Below the pieces are notes generated by a model. That model worked only from the letters and a program-made list of their open reading frames with translations, made no database searches and was not told the DNA's origin. From the NCBI GenBank assembly GCA_035578175.1, contig JAQMRL010000012.1, forward strand, positions 22,130,671 through 22,194,670: a stretch of 64,000 nt of DNA, written 5' to 3'. Each line of letters begins with the position of its first letter. Positions within the stretch are counted from its first letter, which is position 1. Positions 50,243 to 61,417 of the stretch are shown here, piece after piece. The stretch is from Catonia carolina. Its lineage: Eukaryota; Arthropoda; Insecta; Hemiptera; Achilidae. Made by a program: the position numbers and the translations under genes.

Positions 50243-52061
50243 TATTTTCGGATTTGTGTAAGGCACAAATAGTGTGAAAGAAATAAAAATTCGTTGAGTA
50301 ACGCTCTCTAATGATTATTTTCTTGTTGATTTAGGAACTGTTCGTTAACTCAAAACGTATAATAAAAATATACACGTTCTGCGCCAATAGTGTAAAACTC
50401 CAATCAGCAATTCATTCCTCCTTAAGAAACGTTAGAAAAATCGTTGAGCATTGCTCTCTGTTTATTATTGCTATAGTCAAAATTCAAGCACAAAAATTTT
50501 AATAATTCTTAGAAATAAAACCGTGCGTATTTATGTACTACGCTTATGTTATTTAAGGAAGATGTTGGTTTGAACATTAAATTTAATAAACTCTTATCAG
50601 ATTATATTTTTTGTAAGATAAGTAAGATTAAATTTGTACGTTCTTTCATAACGACTTTGATAACATCCTTTCTTACAAATCTGATTTTTTAAATTACTTA
50701 AAATTAGGTAAATAATGAGATGTTAAATACTCGGCACAATTAATTTGAGTTTTTAGATCATTAGGGTAGAAGTTAGTTCAAACATTTACAAGTTATCTGA
50801 AATAAACTGAAAAGTTAATTGGGTTACATTTTTTGGTTTGTAACCGTATGTTTCAGTAGAAAAGTCATTTGATGAGCAAAGCAGGCCTTCTAAAAAATTT
50901 TCACTTCGCACCTTGCAAATGCGTCTTTAATATATTCACACTGCAAGGTCTAACGGTATAAAAATCTACTGTCATATGAAGAAGGTCTAAAAGTGTTTAT
51001 TTCACCAGTACTTCTTATGTTGTTATAATGTTTTAATCGAAAATTGCTTCATTCTTGAAGAAAACAGAAGTATTATTTTAGCCGTGGAAGTAGCAGTTGA
51101 AATTTAAAAATATTTAACAGTTTAATGTTTCATATAGGCAATACTAATTTTCGCATCATAAAATAAAATAATGAAAAGAACTGCGAATAAGCGCGGAGAA
51201 ATGTCAAAAATATTGCCTAGAAATTTTTCACATCGTTAACCGTTTTTAGTGTGACTGATTGTCGTTAAAAGGGCACAATTTCTATTTTGCTCTTACTAGG
51301 TATTGTTCAAGTATATTGTAAATTTCAGTTTGGTAATGCCGGCGATTCTACTGACGATTACTTGACAAAAAAAAACTTTAGAGACGTCCTTATTTGAATA
51401 AACTTTAATATACAATGAAAAAATCACAATGTGTTACGTTCGTATAGTAGTGTTTGCATGGTAGCCGAGAAAATAATGTCTTAAATTTAAGCAAGCTTGT
51501 ATGTGTAAACGCAATCTATTCTTGTGCTTCCTTTTTAAGAATTTTAATTTTTCATACTGTGAAAAGCAGTATAAATATACTGCTGTTTCATACAATTAAC
51601 CATAATCATTCCGTACTCGGAAGAACCTTAACAAGTTTAAAAATGTTTTTGGTAGGCGTTTTAATTCTGGAAAGTATAGCATTTCAGTAGACGTTATTGT
51701 TTAATATTCGGCCGTATCGTTAACTGGGCGGTGACAATGGGTGGATTTATGTAAAAATGTAAGTCGACGTCACGCGCAGGAACAGTACCGGACCAATCAG
51801 GAAGCTCGATACTGACAAATGACGTAATACTGATTAAGACGTTTTCATTGGTCGATATCGGATGACGTAGTGAACTATAATGAGCCTTCTGATTGGACAA
51901 TATTGAATAATCAAAGTGACGCCTAAGAAGACATCTGATTGGTTAGGTTTGGAGATTTTTCATTGGTTAAAAATACTACACTCTGATTGGTCCTATATTA
52001 TATCTGCCTTTGACGTCACACGCGCGTTGCCGTCATTGTAGGCCGCCTTACTTGCAAGACC
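50243..52061 (-). repeat. Reverse repeat A unit (copy 3), interrupted by the LTR element
   Basis: Counterpart of 31,975-33,793, MITE-free, with a single TTAA near 51,638. The unit is cut after CTTGCAAGACC at 52,061; in other units TAAATAATT follows. CCAAT/CRE block at 51,694-52,061. Confidence 0.9.
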
Positions 52062-52528
52062 TGTAAGATATTTCAAGATTTCTTGAAACATCTTACAATA
52101 GCAGACAGGTTTGTCTGTTAAATTTTTTTAAATTTAAATAATTTTCTTAAGTGTCAATAAATTGTTTAGACACCCTGTAATTTTATTTCATTTTATAAAT
52201 TTTATTAATCAATTTTATATTAAAATCATTGTTAACTAGAAGTTCTGTATTGAATTTTTCTAAAGCGAATATCCGGTGTTATATTACTTGGTTTTTTTCC
52301 GTTAATATTTTTCCTCGCTAACGTTACGTTAGGCTTAAATGGGTTTTATAATATGTGTAATTGTTCTTATAATTGAATTTCCATCTCTGTCAATACAATC
52401 GACCGTCGCGTGATATGTTCTCTGTACTTACGATTTACGCTGACGCTTCTTTTTATGTACATTGAACCGTCTTTTTCAATGTCAACGTTTAACTTTTCTC
52501 GTGCGTTAATTTTTTCTTATATTCTACG
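52062..52528 (+). repeat. 5' LTR, minimum extent
   Basis: Matches 63,534-64,000 to the window end, so the LTR is at least 467 bp and its true right end lies further on. It opens with an imperfect 36-bp hairpin whose arms are TGTAAGAT and ATCTTACA, followed by a second hairpin CAGACA-GGTT-TGTCTG (52,102-52,117). Ends of the form ...TTACA exist further on (e.g. 54,380 and 54,431), so the LTR may exceed 2 kb; I cannot fix it. Confidence 0.85.
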
Positions 52529-55500
52529 CCTTTGCTTTGTAGCTGTGGACGAGTGAACATCCTTATAAGCTCCAGGTAATTTATCTATAATGATTTTCTT
52601 TAAACTGTATCTAAAATTTAAATTTAAAATGATTATTTAATCCCGGTTAGGATTTTGGCTAAAATTTAATACGGCATGTTTTTATTTTAAGATATTTGGT
52701 GAATTTAATGTAAAACTATTTCCCCGATAATTTTTTAAGTAATTTTTTTAATAATTATTATAAAAGTTTAGACTTGGTATACCTTTCGCATTCCAACTTA
52801 ATATTAAAATTTAAAATCAGTATTTTTCTCAATTTCTTTTTTTTATTATTATTTCACATTAAATTTTTGGTTGTAATAATTTTTACGGAGAAGATGTTTT
52901 GTTTTTCAAATGCTTCTCCCAACTTTAAGATATTCCAATGACCACCTCAAATGGTCACTTTTTCAGTGTCAGTCGCTTCGACTTTAAACTATTTCTCTTC
53001 TTAATTTTAATCTTTTTTTTTAGAACTATTTTTATGTGGAAGTCAGTTCGAACAATTTCAGACAGACCTTGTTTTTTTCATTGTTTAATTTCTTCTTATT
53101 TCATTCTAAAAAAAATAAGTCATAGTTTTTTTTGAAATGTAACATTGTTTCTTTTGTAAAGAATTTTTTTTTGATTATAGATTTTCTAAAGTAGATTTTT
53201 GAAGTTTTTTATACGAGTTTTTTTTATATTTTTTTTTTGTTAAATTTTGTCTTTAAAATTAATTGCCGAATAGTTTATTTGTTTAAGTTTTCCTTTAAAT
53301 AGTTTCTTGTTTTAAATGGTTTGTTAACTGATTTTCAAATAAAAATACGTCACCTTTATTTCTCGTATTCACACTTAAATTTTCTTTCAATTTATCTTAA
53401 TTCAATTCTAGGTAGTTTATTCAAATTACAGTCTTATATTTTCTTTTTTGTAAAGCCAAGTTTTAATTTTAATCCAATATTTTTTAAATATTTTTTTTTT
53501 ATTAATGATTTCTAAATTTTTAACTAAATAATTTTAATAAATTTTTTTTTATGAAATTTTTAAATGATTTTGTCCTGTAATTTTCTTTCTTTAAATCGTC
53601 CATCTGACAAACACTAGGCTAGTTCCGTTCTAACTTATTATTTATTTATAATCCTTAAATTAAGTACCTTTCAATTATTTTGGTTAGCATTGACAAGTTT
53701 CTGTAGTTATTTTTATTGTTTTTGTTTGTTCCCGTTATTTTGATTCAATTAATTAGGTATGACTAAGTTATTATTATATTTTTATAACCACTATTAGATT
53801 TATTAATCACGTATCATTAATAATTTTTTTCTTTATTAAAAAGAAAAAAAAAACATATTTTACTTTAGTTTAAAATTTTGTTTTAGTTTAGTTTTTAAAT
53901 AAATTGATATTTTATTATTTTTCACTCCAAGTTGTCTGTGTAATATTTTTCATTCTTAGACCCGAGATTGATTTTTAAATCACACCTTCGCTTTTCCAAC
54001 AGCGAGTTTTTGCTCTACCTGCTAGAATTTCTGGGTTATGCTTTGCATAGATTCAGAGAATGGAAATTTGGATTTTCTCTGCCGAATCCTATAGCCGTTT
54101 TCCTTAGGCAGAGTGGTGGAGGTTTTTCTATGCCCCTAAAGTACCAGTTTGGCTGTGTTTTCATTTCAGTGTCTGGTGAAACACAGTTGAGCCGTTACTT
54201 TCTTTTTTTTTAGTCTGTTGCTACACTACATTTTGCCTGGTGAAGTTCGCTGTGCTTGTACCTCTTACTTAGTATGGTGGTTGTCGTCTACTTCGGTGGA
54301 TATTCCTCCTTACTTAGTTTGATGTCTAGCACCTTACTTTGCCATGCGAAATCTGGTGGAGGCTTCGTCTTCTCATTACATAATCTTGTGGAGGTCGCCT
54401 CTTTAGGTTACCACACATTATTCTCATTACATAATCTGGTGGAGAATCGCCGTGTTTTTTTGAATGAAGTATTACACAGATGTATGAAGCCACTTAATTT
54501 TAACAATTGTTATATTTTAAGTTTTATTTTTACTAATTAGGTGTTAAGAATTTACTTTACAGGTAACTACGGATTTATTTGTGCACTCAGTTTGTATGGA
54601 GATTTCACTTTCATTGCATTCGTATCCGATTTGAGTTCCGTTAACCTTGTCTTTTTTTTATTACTGTACCTCCTAGGTTGGTTTTACCACTTCGGTTGAT
54701 TTCTGATGTTCTTACTACGTTTTTAGAAATTTTTTTCTTTAAAATCCCATTGTGTTCTATGCCTCTCTAGTCCCAGATTTATTTTTTCTCACTCCCACCT
54801 TCTTACAAGTCTTGAGTTGACCTTTTCTTTTGAAACCAGTTTTTACAACCACCCTTAGTTTGGGCTCGTTTTCACACGTTTGCGCAACTTTCTCTTGTAG
54901 CCTGTTATCCTTCCTACAGTATTCTTACGTCGCATTTTGATTTCTGCTTCCTACAACATTGCAGCTCATTTTAGTTCTCCGTAGTAGTTCAGTTTCGTTT
55001 CTTTATTTCATTCTTCAGTTTTCAAACCGCGATTCTTTGTTTTCCATTCGCCGTCGTTCTTCGCAATGTTTTCCATTTCTGTAAAGGTTTGTATGTATCT
55101 CATATAAAATGTATTGTTTTGTTTGCTTAATGTATCACACGTTTTAACTTCACTAAGACTTTACTCCTATTTATGGGATTAATATTTTGCTATAGCTTAC
55201 TGAATAACTGTGTAAATTTTACAGGCTTGTGTGATGTTTATTTACGTTTTATTATAGATTTTGAAAGGCTAGTTTCTTTCATTATCTTTTTCAGACGCTG
55301 CATATTTATGTTTATTGGACACAGTCGCTAACCTGTGCCATCTGTTTAACACTGGTTAAGGCAGTTGTTAACTTGTTAAAATTCTGCTGTTTTGTCACGT
55401 CACAAAACCCACACATGATAATTTTTGTTTTGTTTTGAACATAGTTTTATTTGCCATTACTTTTGGTGGCTTAAACGTATTTCAGCAGCACTATTCAGTA

Positions 55501-56388
55501 TTATTCTTTTAATGTTTGTGTGGCCTGTGGTATCCACGCACTTGTATTTCAATGTTTTCTGATTTGGTTGGCTGTTGTTACCGCTACATTTATTTTTATA
55601 AACTGATTTACTGAATGTTAATTGTGTAGTTCTGTTACACAATATCCTGACACATTTATCGGCTGTTGGATTCATTATTACAAACTCAATTATTAATTAT
55701 CTGAAGATTGATTCTTCAGTCTTCAAACTACATATTTTAAAATCATATCTATGATCATTATTTAATCAGTTGAGTTTTGTTTCATTACCTGACTTGATTT
55801 GGTAACTGCTTGATCGAATCACTCATCGAATACCTGTTGTGATTGTTATTTTATTTTGCGTTACCACGTCGTTATTTCAAGTGAAATTTGCTGCTTCACA
55901 GCACTTAAAATTTGTTAAAGCTATTTAATTATAATTTATTTAATTTTTATTACACACATCTTAGTATATTTATTAATGAAATTTTAAATTTTTCACCAGG
56001 TATCATTCTGTACGTGACATTTGCATAGAGATCATTATCATATTTTATCATCGCATGGAAGCCATCATAAGGGCATTGAAAAATACATCTCGTCTCATTA
56101 CATCAGTCATACAATTCACATCATCATACTGCATTTACCAGCATAAGAGAATTCACCAGCATAATCTGTATTAAACGGGTTACTCGCTAAGTATTTCTGA
56201 TCATCGTGGTTGTCAGTATAAAATTTTTTCATTATCTCAATTTTTCTTCAATTATAATTTTTTGTGTATGCATTTCCACAGGTTTTTGTATTGTTCCTTT
56301 GAACAATTCATGTTGTCATTTATGAGAATTTTGTTTTTTGTTTTAACATTTGTTTAGTTTATGTCTGTTTAACGTTGGTTCATTTCTA
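52529..56388 (+). other. Rest of 5' LTR and long T-rich leader
   Basis: No supported gene. 52,600-53,940 is strongly T-rich on the + strand; 53,968-54,540 is more GC-balanced and holds the TGGTGGAG repeats. Frames of 60-95 codons occur, but they are low-complexity and match nothing I know. Such a long untranslated leader may hold packaging signals and the splice donor for env; neither could be located. Confidence 0.5.
54354..54444 (+). other. Repeated TGGTGGAG words, primer-binding-site candidates
   Basis: TGGTGGAG at 54,114, 54,354 and 54,437, with a one-base variant at 54,386. The last two follow the word CATTACATAATC. TGG + GTGGAG-like words at the edge of an LTR ending in TTACA would pair with a tRNA ending CTCCA-CCA (as tRNA-Ala does), but the match beyond eight bases is poor. 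Confidence 0.25.
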
Positions 56389-57855
56389 ATGACCGATCTT
56401 AGATCCATTGTTGTAAAATCTCTTAATTTAGACCAGGCTAAAACTTTGGCTAGAGAACATCAAATTTTTATCCCGCCTAACGCTGATCTTGATTATCTTA
56501 GAGGCGTCCTTCGTCTCCGAAAACATTATTTTAAATCTCCTGACTGCATTCAGGAAGCTAGGGATCAAGCTCTTAATTATTTCATTGAACACGCTACGAT
56601 TCCTTCTGAATTACTCCAAACATATCCAGATTTAGTCGACCTTAAGACTGCTTTATCACTTAAGTTCCTATACCCATCGAATTCTATCTCTACTCAGACT
56701 GATCTTTCACTTCCTTCAGACATGGACGGTACTCCTCACCCAATTACACAAAAACCTAAACTACCTTTCTTTGCTCCATCAATTTTTCACGCTAAATGTA
56801 ATGAAAATGTGCAAAATTTCTTTAAGGACTATGAACGCGCAGCTACAGTTAACTTCTGGGATGACAAATTCAAGTGTCAATTTCTTCCTCTATATTTACG
56901 TGATACTGCTTTAGATTTTTTTGAAGACCTAAAAATTCGCTTCGCTGAAGAACACTTAACATACTCATTTATAAAAAATGAATTTCTTAAACATTTCCGA
57001 TTAGACAATGACACAGACCTCTTGGAAATCTCTCTTTTCAATAAACGCCAAAATATTTCTGAATCCACTTCAGCATTTATAGCAGATGTCATGCACCTTT
57101 GTTCAAAATTAGATCCAAACATGCCAGAAAATAGAATCTGTAAATATGTCTTAAGAGGATTACTTCCTTCAATCTTGGACAAAATATCACTTTCTGATAA
57201 TTCAACTTTAGACAAACTGTTAGCAAATATTAAGAAATATCAGGAATCCAAAAATCTATTAGAATTTCGTTTATCCACTCCCATAGAAGCACCATCATGC
57301 TCTTCTTCTCAACCCGTACACGCTGTTAATTTTCAAGCCAATGATAAACGTTTTACTTCACGTCTAAGTCAACCTAATCAACAAAATAATCTATGCTTTA
57401 TAACGCATGCCTCTTCCAATAGCCAGTCTAATTCGGCAGCTCCGTTTAGTGCCAAACCCCAGTCTTCAAATAACCTTCCTCCTCGACCATTTGCACCCAA
57501 TACTTATGCATCATATACTCAAGCCTTTCATGGTAAACAAGGTTTCAAGAATTCCTTCCAAAATAATAGGCCTAATCAAAAATTTCAGCAACCATCTACT
57601 GATAAATCTCATCAACATGTCACTTTCAATGTAGATGATAAAGTTCTCGTTTTCTTCCCTCAAACTACACCAGGTAAATCACCTAAGTTATCTTCTAATT
57701 TTCGAGGCCCTTACACCATTTCAAAGGTTATTAGTTCCTTAAACTACGAGGTTATCATTGAACGCTATGGAAAACTAACTCCACAAATAATACACGTCAG
57801 CAGACTAAAGAAATTCATCCAACGAAATGACCAACCTGGAGTGTCTCATAACTGA
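56389..57855 (+). CDS. gag: Gag joined in frame to the integrase C-terminal end
   Basis: 488 codons from ATG 56,389; the frame is open 13 codons further up to a TTG, but no earlier ATG exists. Residues 1-100 are helical and charged. About 130-290 resemble a Gypsy-type gag capsid region (NFFKDYERAATVNFWDD, LPLYLRDTALDFFEDL). About 310-400 is a Ser/Asn/Gln/Pro-rich linker with no CCHC zinc knuckle. From about 404 the protein is the end of a Gypsy-type integrase: DDKVLVFFPQ, then the GPY/F module (FRGPYTISKV), then YEVIIE and HVSRLKKF. Protease, reverse transcriptase, RNase H and integrase catalytic core, which normally lie between, are absent, so this is an in-frame internal deletion. The product could still assemble as gag with a fused integrase tail. 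Base composition is A/C-rich, unlike the T-rich flanks. Confidence 0.85.
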   Translation: MTDLRSIVVKSLNLDQAKTLAREHQIFIPPNADLDYLRGVLRLRKHYFKSPDCIQEARDQALNYFIEHATIPSELLQTYPDLVDLKTALSLKFLYPSNSISTQTDLSLPSDMDGTPHPITQKPKLPFFAPSIFHAKCNENVQNFFKDYERAATVNFWDDKFKCQFLPLYLRDTALDFFEDLKIRFAEEHLTYSFIKNEFLKHFRLDNDTDLLEISLFNKRQNISESTSAFIADVMHLCSKLDPNMPENRICKYVLRGLLPSILDKISLSDNSTLDKLLANIKKYQESKNLLEFRLSTPIEAPSCSSSQPVHAVNFQANDKRFTSRLSQPNQQNNLCFITHASSNSQSNSAAPFSAKPQSSNNLPPRPFAPNTYASYTQAFHGKQGFKNSFQNNRPNQKFQQPSTDKSHQHVTFNVDDKVLVFFPQTTPGKSPKLSSNFRGPYTISKVISSLNYEVIIERYGKLTPQIIHVSRLKKFIQRNDQPGVSHN

Positions 57856-60800
57856 CTGGATACATTGTTTGTATCATGTATCAACACCTTTGACTACACT
57901 AATCATTTTAATAATTTCACATTTCATATCATATCACATTTACTTTTCAGGTTAATACTTCATCGACTTATTGTGGTTAAACATTTTTTATTAACCTTGT
58001 ACATAATTTAGTTAGAACCTTATTCAAATAGTTGTGAAATATATAGGCTGTTATGAACTGTAGTAATTAATTAAATAACAAATCTAGTTTTCAATCTTAA
58101 TTATCTGCAATAATTTTTTTAAGAGATTCTTCCAAAATATTATTATTACCCCTTTTTTTCCTCTATCATTAACTACATTTATTTTATTTGGTTTCATTAA
58201 TTATTACTCTTAAAATTTTTAAACAAACCAGTTCTTAACAGAAAATGTTTCACAGTTGTTTACTAAGGTAATTTTGTGGCTTCATTAGATTTTAGTTACA
58301 TAACATTTTTGGGTTAACTTAAATATCTTGTACGTCAAATAATGGTACAATTACTTAGGATTTATTATTTTATTACAAATTTAGCACATCATTAGGGTTA
58401 AGATATTTTTGCGTTGGACAATTTTGGCTACTCATTTTCAATTTGTTTGTAGTTAATTTAATTTATTAATTTTTTTCTCAATGCATCATTTTACTTTAAT
58501 TATTTATTGGATTCATAAGTCATCTTTATGTTTATTCACTACTTTCCCTATTATGACATTTATTTACAAATGACTTATTATGATTTTCTGTTAGTAAAAT
58601 TACAATTATTGCTGAAAACATTTGCAGTTTTACCCATAACTATATTTATCTAACGTAGTTTTCATTTATTTAATTTTTTTTTTCACATAATTTACAACCT
58701 TAGTTCTACTTCTTGAATCAATATTCAGACTTTTGTTGGATTTATGGATGTTTCCCAGAGTGCTCCAAGTAGTTTTATGTTGATTTTTATTCTAAAGTCT
58801 GTCCACATGCTTTTTCCAGTTTAATTTCTAGGTTTTGCCGTCTTCAGAATTTTTTTCTAGTAGTTTCAGTTGATTATTTTTACTTACATTTTCACTTGGC
58901 CTTCAATGCAAATTTTTTTTTACGGTTGTTTTCTTCTGTATTGCTTAACTTTCTGGGTAGCAGCTCCTTAGGACCCTTAATTGTTTGGTTTGTGTCGCAA
59001 TGGACTAGCCACCCATATGGACCTCTTCTCTTGCCATTTTTATTTTTCTGATGACAGCTGAATATCCCACCTTGATTGAGTATAAAATCCTTTGTCTCTT
59101 ACCGTCCTTCGCGTCCATAACCAACGAGAAGGAGGTAAATTGGTTATGAGATGTTGGATTTTCTATCTAATCGAGACTGCGTGTGATGGATGAATGAAAT
59201 GTCTGTTGGTTGAATCTTTCGGTGTGATTGCATGTGTGCTTGTTTGAGTATGAATCAGGGGATGTTTTGCTGGCCATTTTTCCATGCTATCTTTTTTTTG
59301 TGATTTTCCAAACTGCCCGACCATGTGTCCATTTTCATTTCTTATTTTTGGTTTCTTTACTCTTTTATTCTGTCCCTTGTCCAGAGCTAATGTTCCCAAA
59401 GAGTCATGTTTTACTTTAATTTTTTTCAAAAATTTCAATCATCTTCTAACCTCAATTGCTTCATTTTTATTATTAATTATTTTTGTTCTCACATTTTTCT
59501 TAGATTTAGCACCAGGAGCACATGTGAATCCAACACAAAATCTTCGTAGTAATTTATCCTATTTTCTGTTATTTTCTTTCCATTATAACTATTTTAGGGG
59601 TTTATTTACTTTTCTTTAATTCTACACTTAGATTATTAATCTATTCAAGTTTTGTCTTTGATGTTTTACTTATACTTTATTAAATTTTGTCGTGCGATAA
59701 TTAACATTTCTATAATTCCAATTTTATTACTGTTTTATTAATTAATTCTGCATTTTATATTTATGCTTCAATGATGATTAGACTATAAGTTACAAGAATA
59801 TTACATTTACTAGGTTAAGGAAATGATAATTAATACTTTTCAGAAGAACTCAATTTTAGATTTAAGTATATGCCGTTTACATTATTACTTTTTTTATTAT
59901 CTTACTAAGTACAGGGTTATCTACTCTATGGCGATGCTATAGACTGCATTCTGTACCTTCTGTTTCTGGGACCCAACCAGAAGCTGTTATATGTGCAATT
60001 TTCAGCACATAGTTTTTAATATTTAATTTTTACTCTGCAGTTTCAATTTTAGGTTAAGGATGATATTTTGACATTTTAGTTTTAAGCTTTCTCTGATGAA
60101 TTTTTATGATTTTATTATTTATTTTACTGCATGATTGTCTAATTCATGGTGGTACCATGGAGTTATCTTGCAGGCCTGTTCTTAAGTGCAATTAAGAACT
60201 GTTAACTAGATGCATTCCGTTCGCGTCTTAGTTTATTCTATATAAGATTTTCAGTTTTCATTTATGTTAAGAACTTTACTCATGATTTTAATTTTAGGTT
60301 TATGATTTACTCACAATATAACTTCACTATGATTCAGTAATTTTTCTCACGATTAACTTAATTTTTTTCTCGACCCCTAACTTATTTCTTTTCACCTTAT
60401 GATATATCAATTACAATTACTTTTACCCTCGTTTATTTAACTTTTACTTTTACTCTCCTATGTCTATAACCTGCAACTTTTCTTTATGTATGTAAACTTA
60501 AGTGCTTATATTTTGTTAATAACAGATTCCGCATCCTAGAGTAGCCATAGTTTCCTGTCAACGCAGATCATTTACATTAGATTGTAGCAGCCAGTTATTG
60601 GGCGAGAGCCACCTACACATTCAGAACACACCGGACTCCTAGTAACACCATTCAGACAGCTTCCTTCATCATATACTGTGACCTACCAAAATCTACGACT
60701 CTCAACAAACAGGTTTTTTTTATAAATTTCTCGAAATCATATTCATACTACATAAACTTGAAATCATCATTCCGCAAAAGTGAGTAATAGTTTTCATGAA

Positions 60801-61417
60801 AATTTTAAGTGCATTAACAATATGTTATGTTAAAAAGTAAACACAACGTAAATTCAATTTATCTCGATTTTCGCTGCTAAACTTTTACTTAAGTCTGTGT
60901 TAACAAATGTGTAGCTGGCGATTTTATTCTATAAGTATAATTTAGATTTTAAGCATTTAATTTTAATTACTTCTTACATTAAAAACACCAAATACAAAAT
61001 AATTCGTTTTACAAACAAAATTTAGATTTGATTTCTATATTAGGCCGCGTTCCGAATCTTTTTTTATATTCAAATTACAAAAACATCTCTTTTACATTTA
61101 TTTCTCATAATCAAGTAATCTACTTAAAAAAATTATATATTTAAAGTTTTACTGATTAAAAAATTGGTCTTTCTAAAAAAAATATCAATGTTCAAATATA
61201 TTCAAGGTTAAAAAAAATATATAGGTATACCTAAATTTATTTAACTAATTTATAAAAAAAGTTCTATAAATATCAATTTATATTTCACATCAATACAAAT
61301 TTTAAAAAATGTTTTACTCAAAATCACTTTGTGCTTAACTAGACTTTTGTCATTGAAATCTGAAATATTGTAAAATAGTACGCTCACATCCAAATTATTA
61401 TCATAGCTTCCTTCACC
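57856..61417 (+). other. 3.5-kb non-coding region between gag-integrase and env
   Basis: Very AT-rich and T-biased, with no frame I can support; a 111-codon frame at 59,284-59,619 is Phe/Leu-rich and unrecognised. No reverse-transcriptase or integrase motif was seen on either strand. In an intact element env normally starts close to or overlaps the end of pol, so this stretch is unexpected. It may hold the env splice acceptor; no single acceptor could be chosen. Confidence 0.5.

Larger units (their letters stand above)
42227..52061 (+). repeat. ~14-kb segmental duplication, copy 3, rearranged and cut by an LTR element
   Basis: Starts at the same TA/B junction as the other copies. It has an added B + LINE module (3329-bp period), then a single reverse A unit, inside which the LTR retroelement begins at 52,062. 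Whether more A units follow beyond the window cannot be seen. Confidence 0.88.

Noticed and set aside
13357..52061. CRISPR-like or other prokaryotic repeat system
   Set aside because: Repeats are kilobase-scale eukaryotic repeats with LINEs and LTRs; there are no short repeats with spacers and no cas genes.
53968..54540. Two frames of 81 and 94 codons in the LTR element leader
   Set aside because: Repeated TGGTGGAG words shape them; no homology recognised, and they sit in the leader or LTR.
56877..57215. 112-codon minus-strand frame opposite gag
   Set aside because: Shadow of the gag frame.
59284..59619. 111-codon frame between gag and env
   Set aside because: Phe/Leu-rich composition follows from the T-rich DNA; no motif of pol or an accessory gene.
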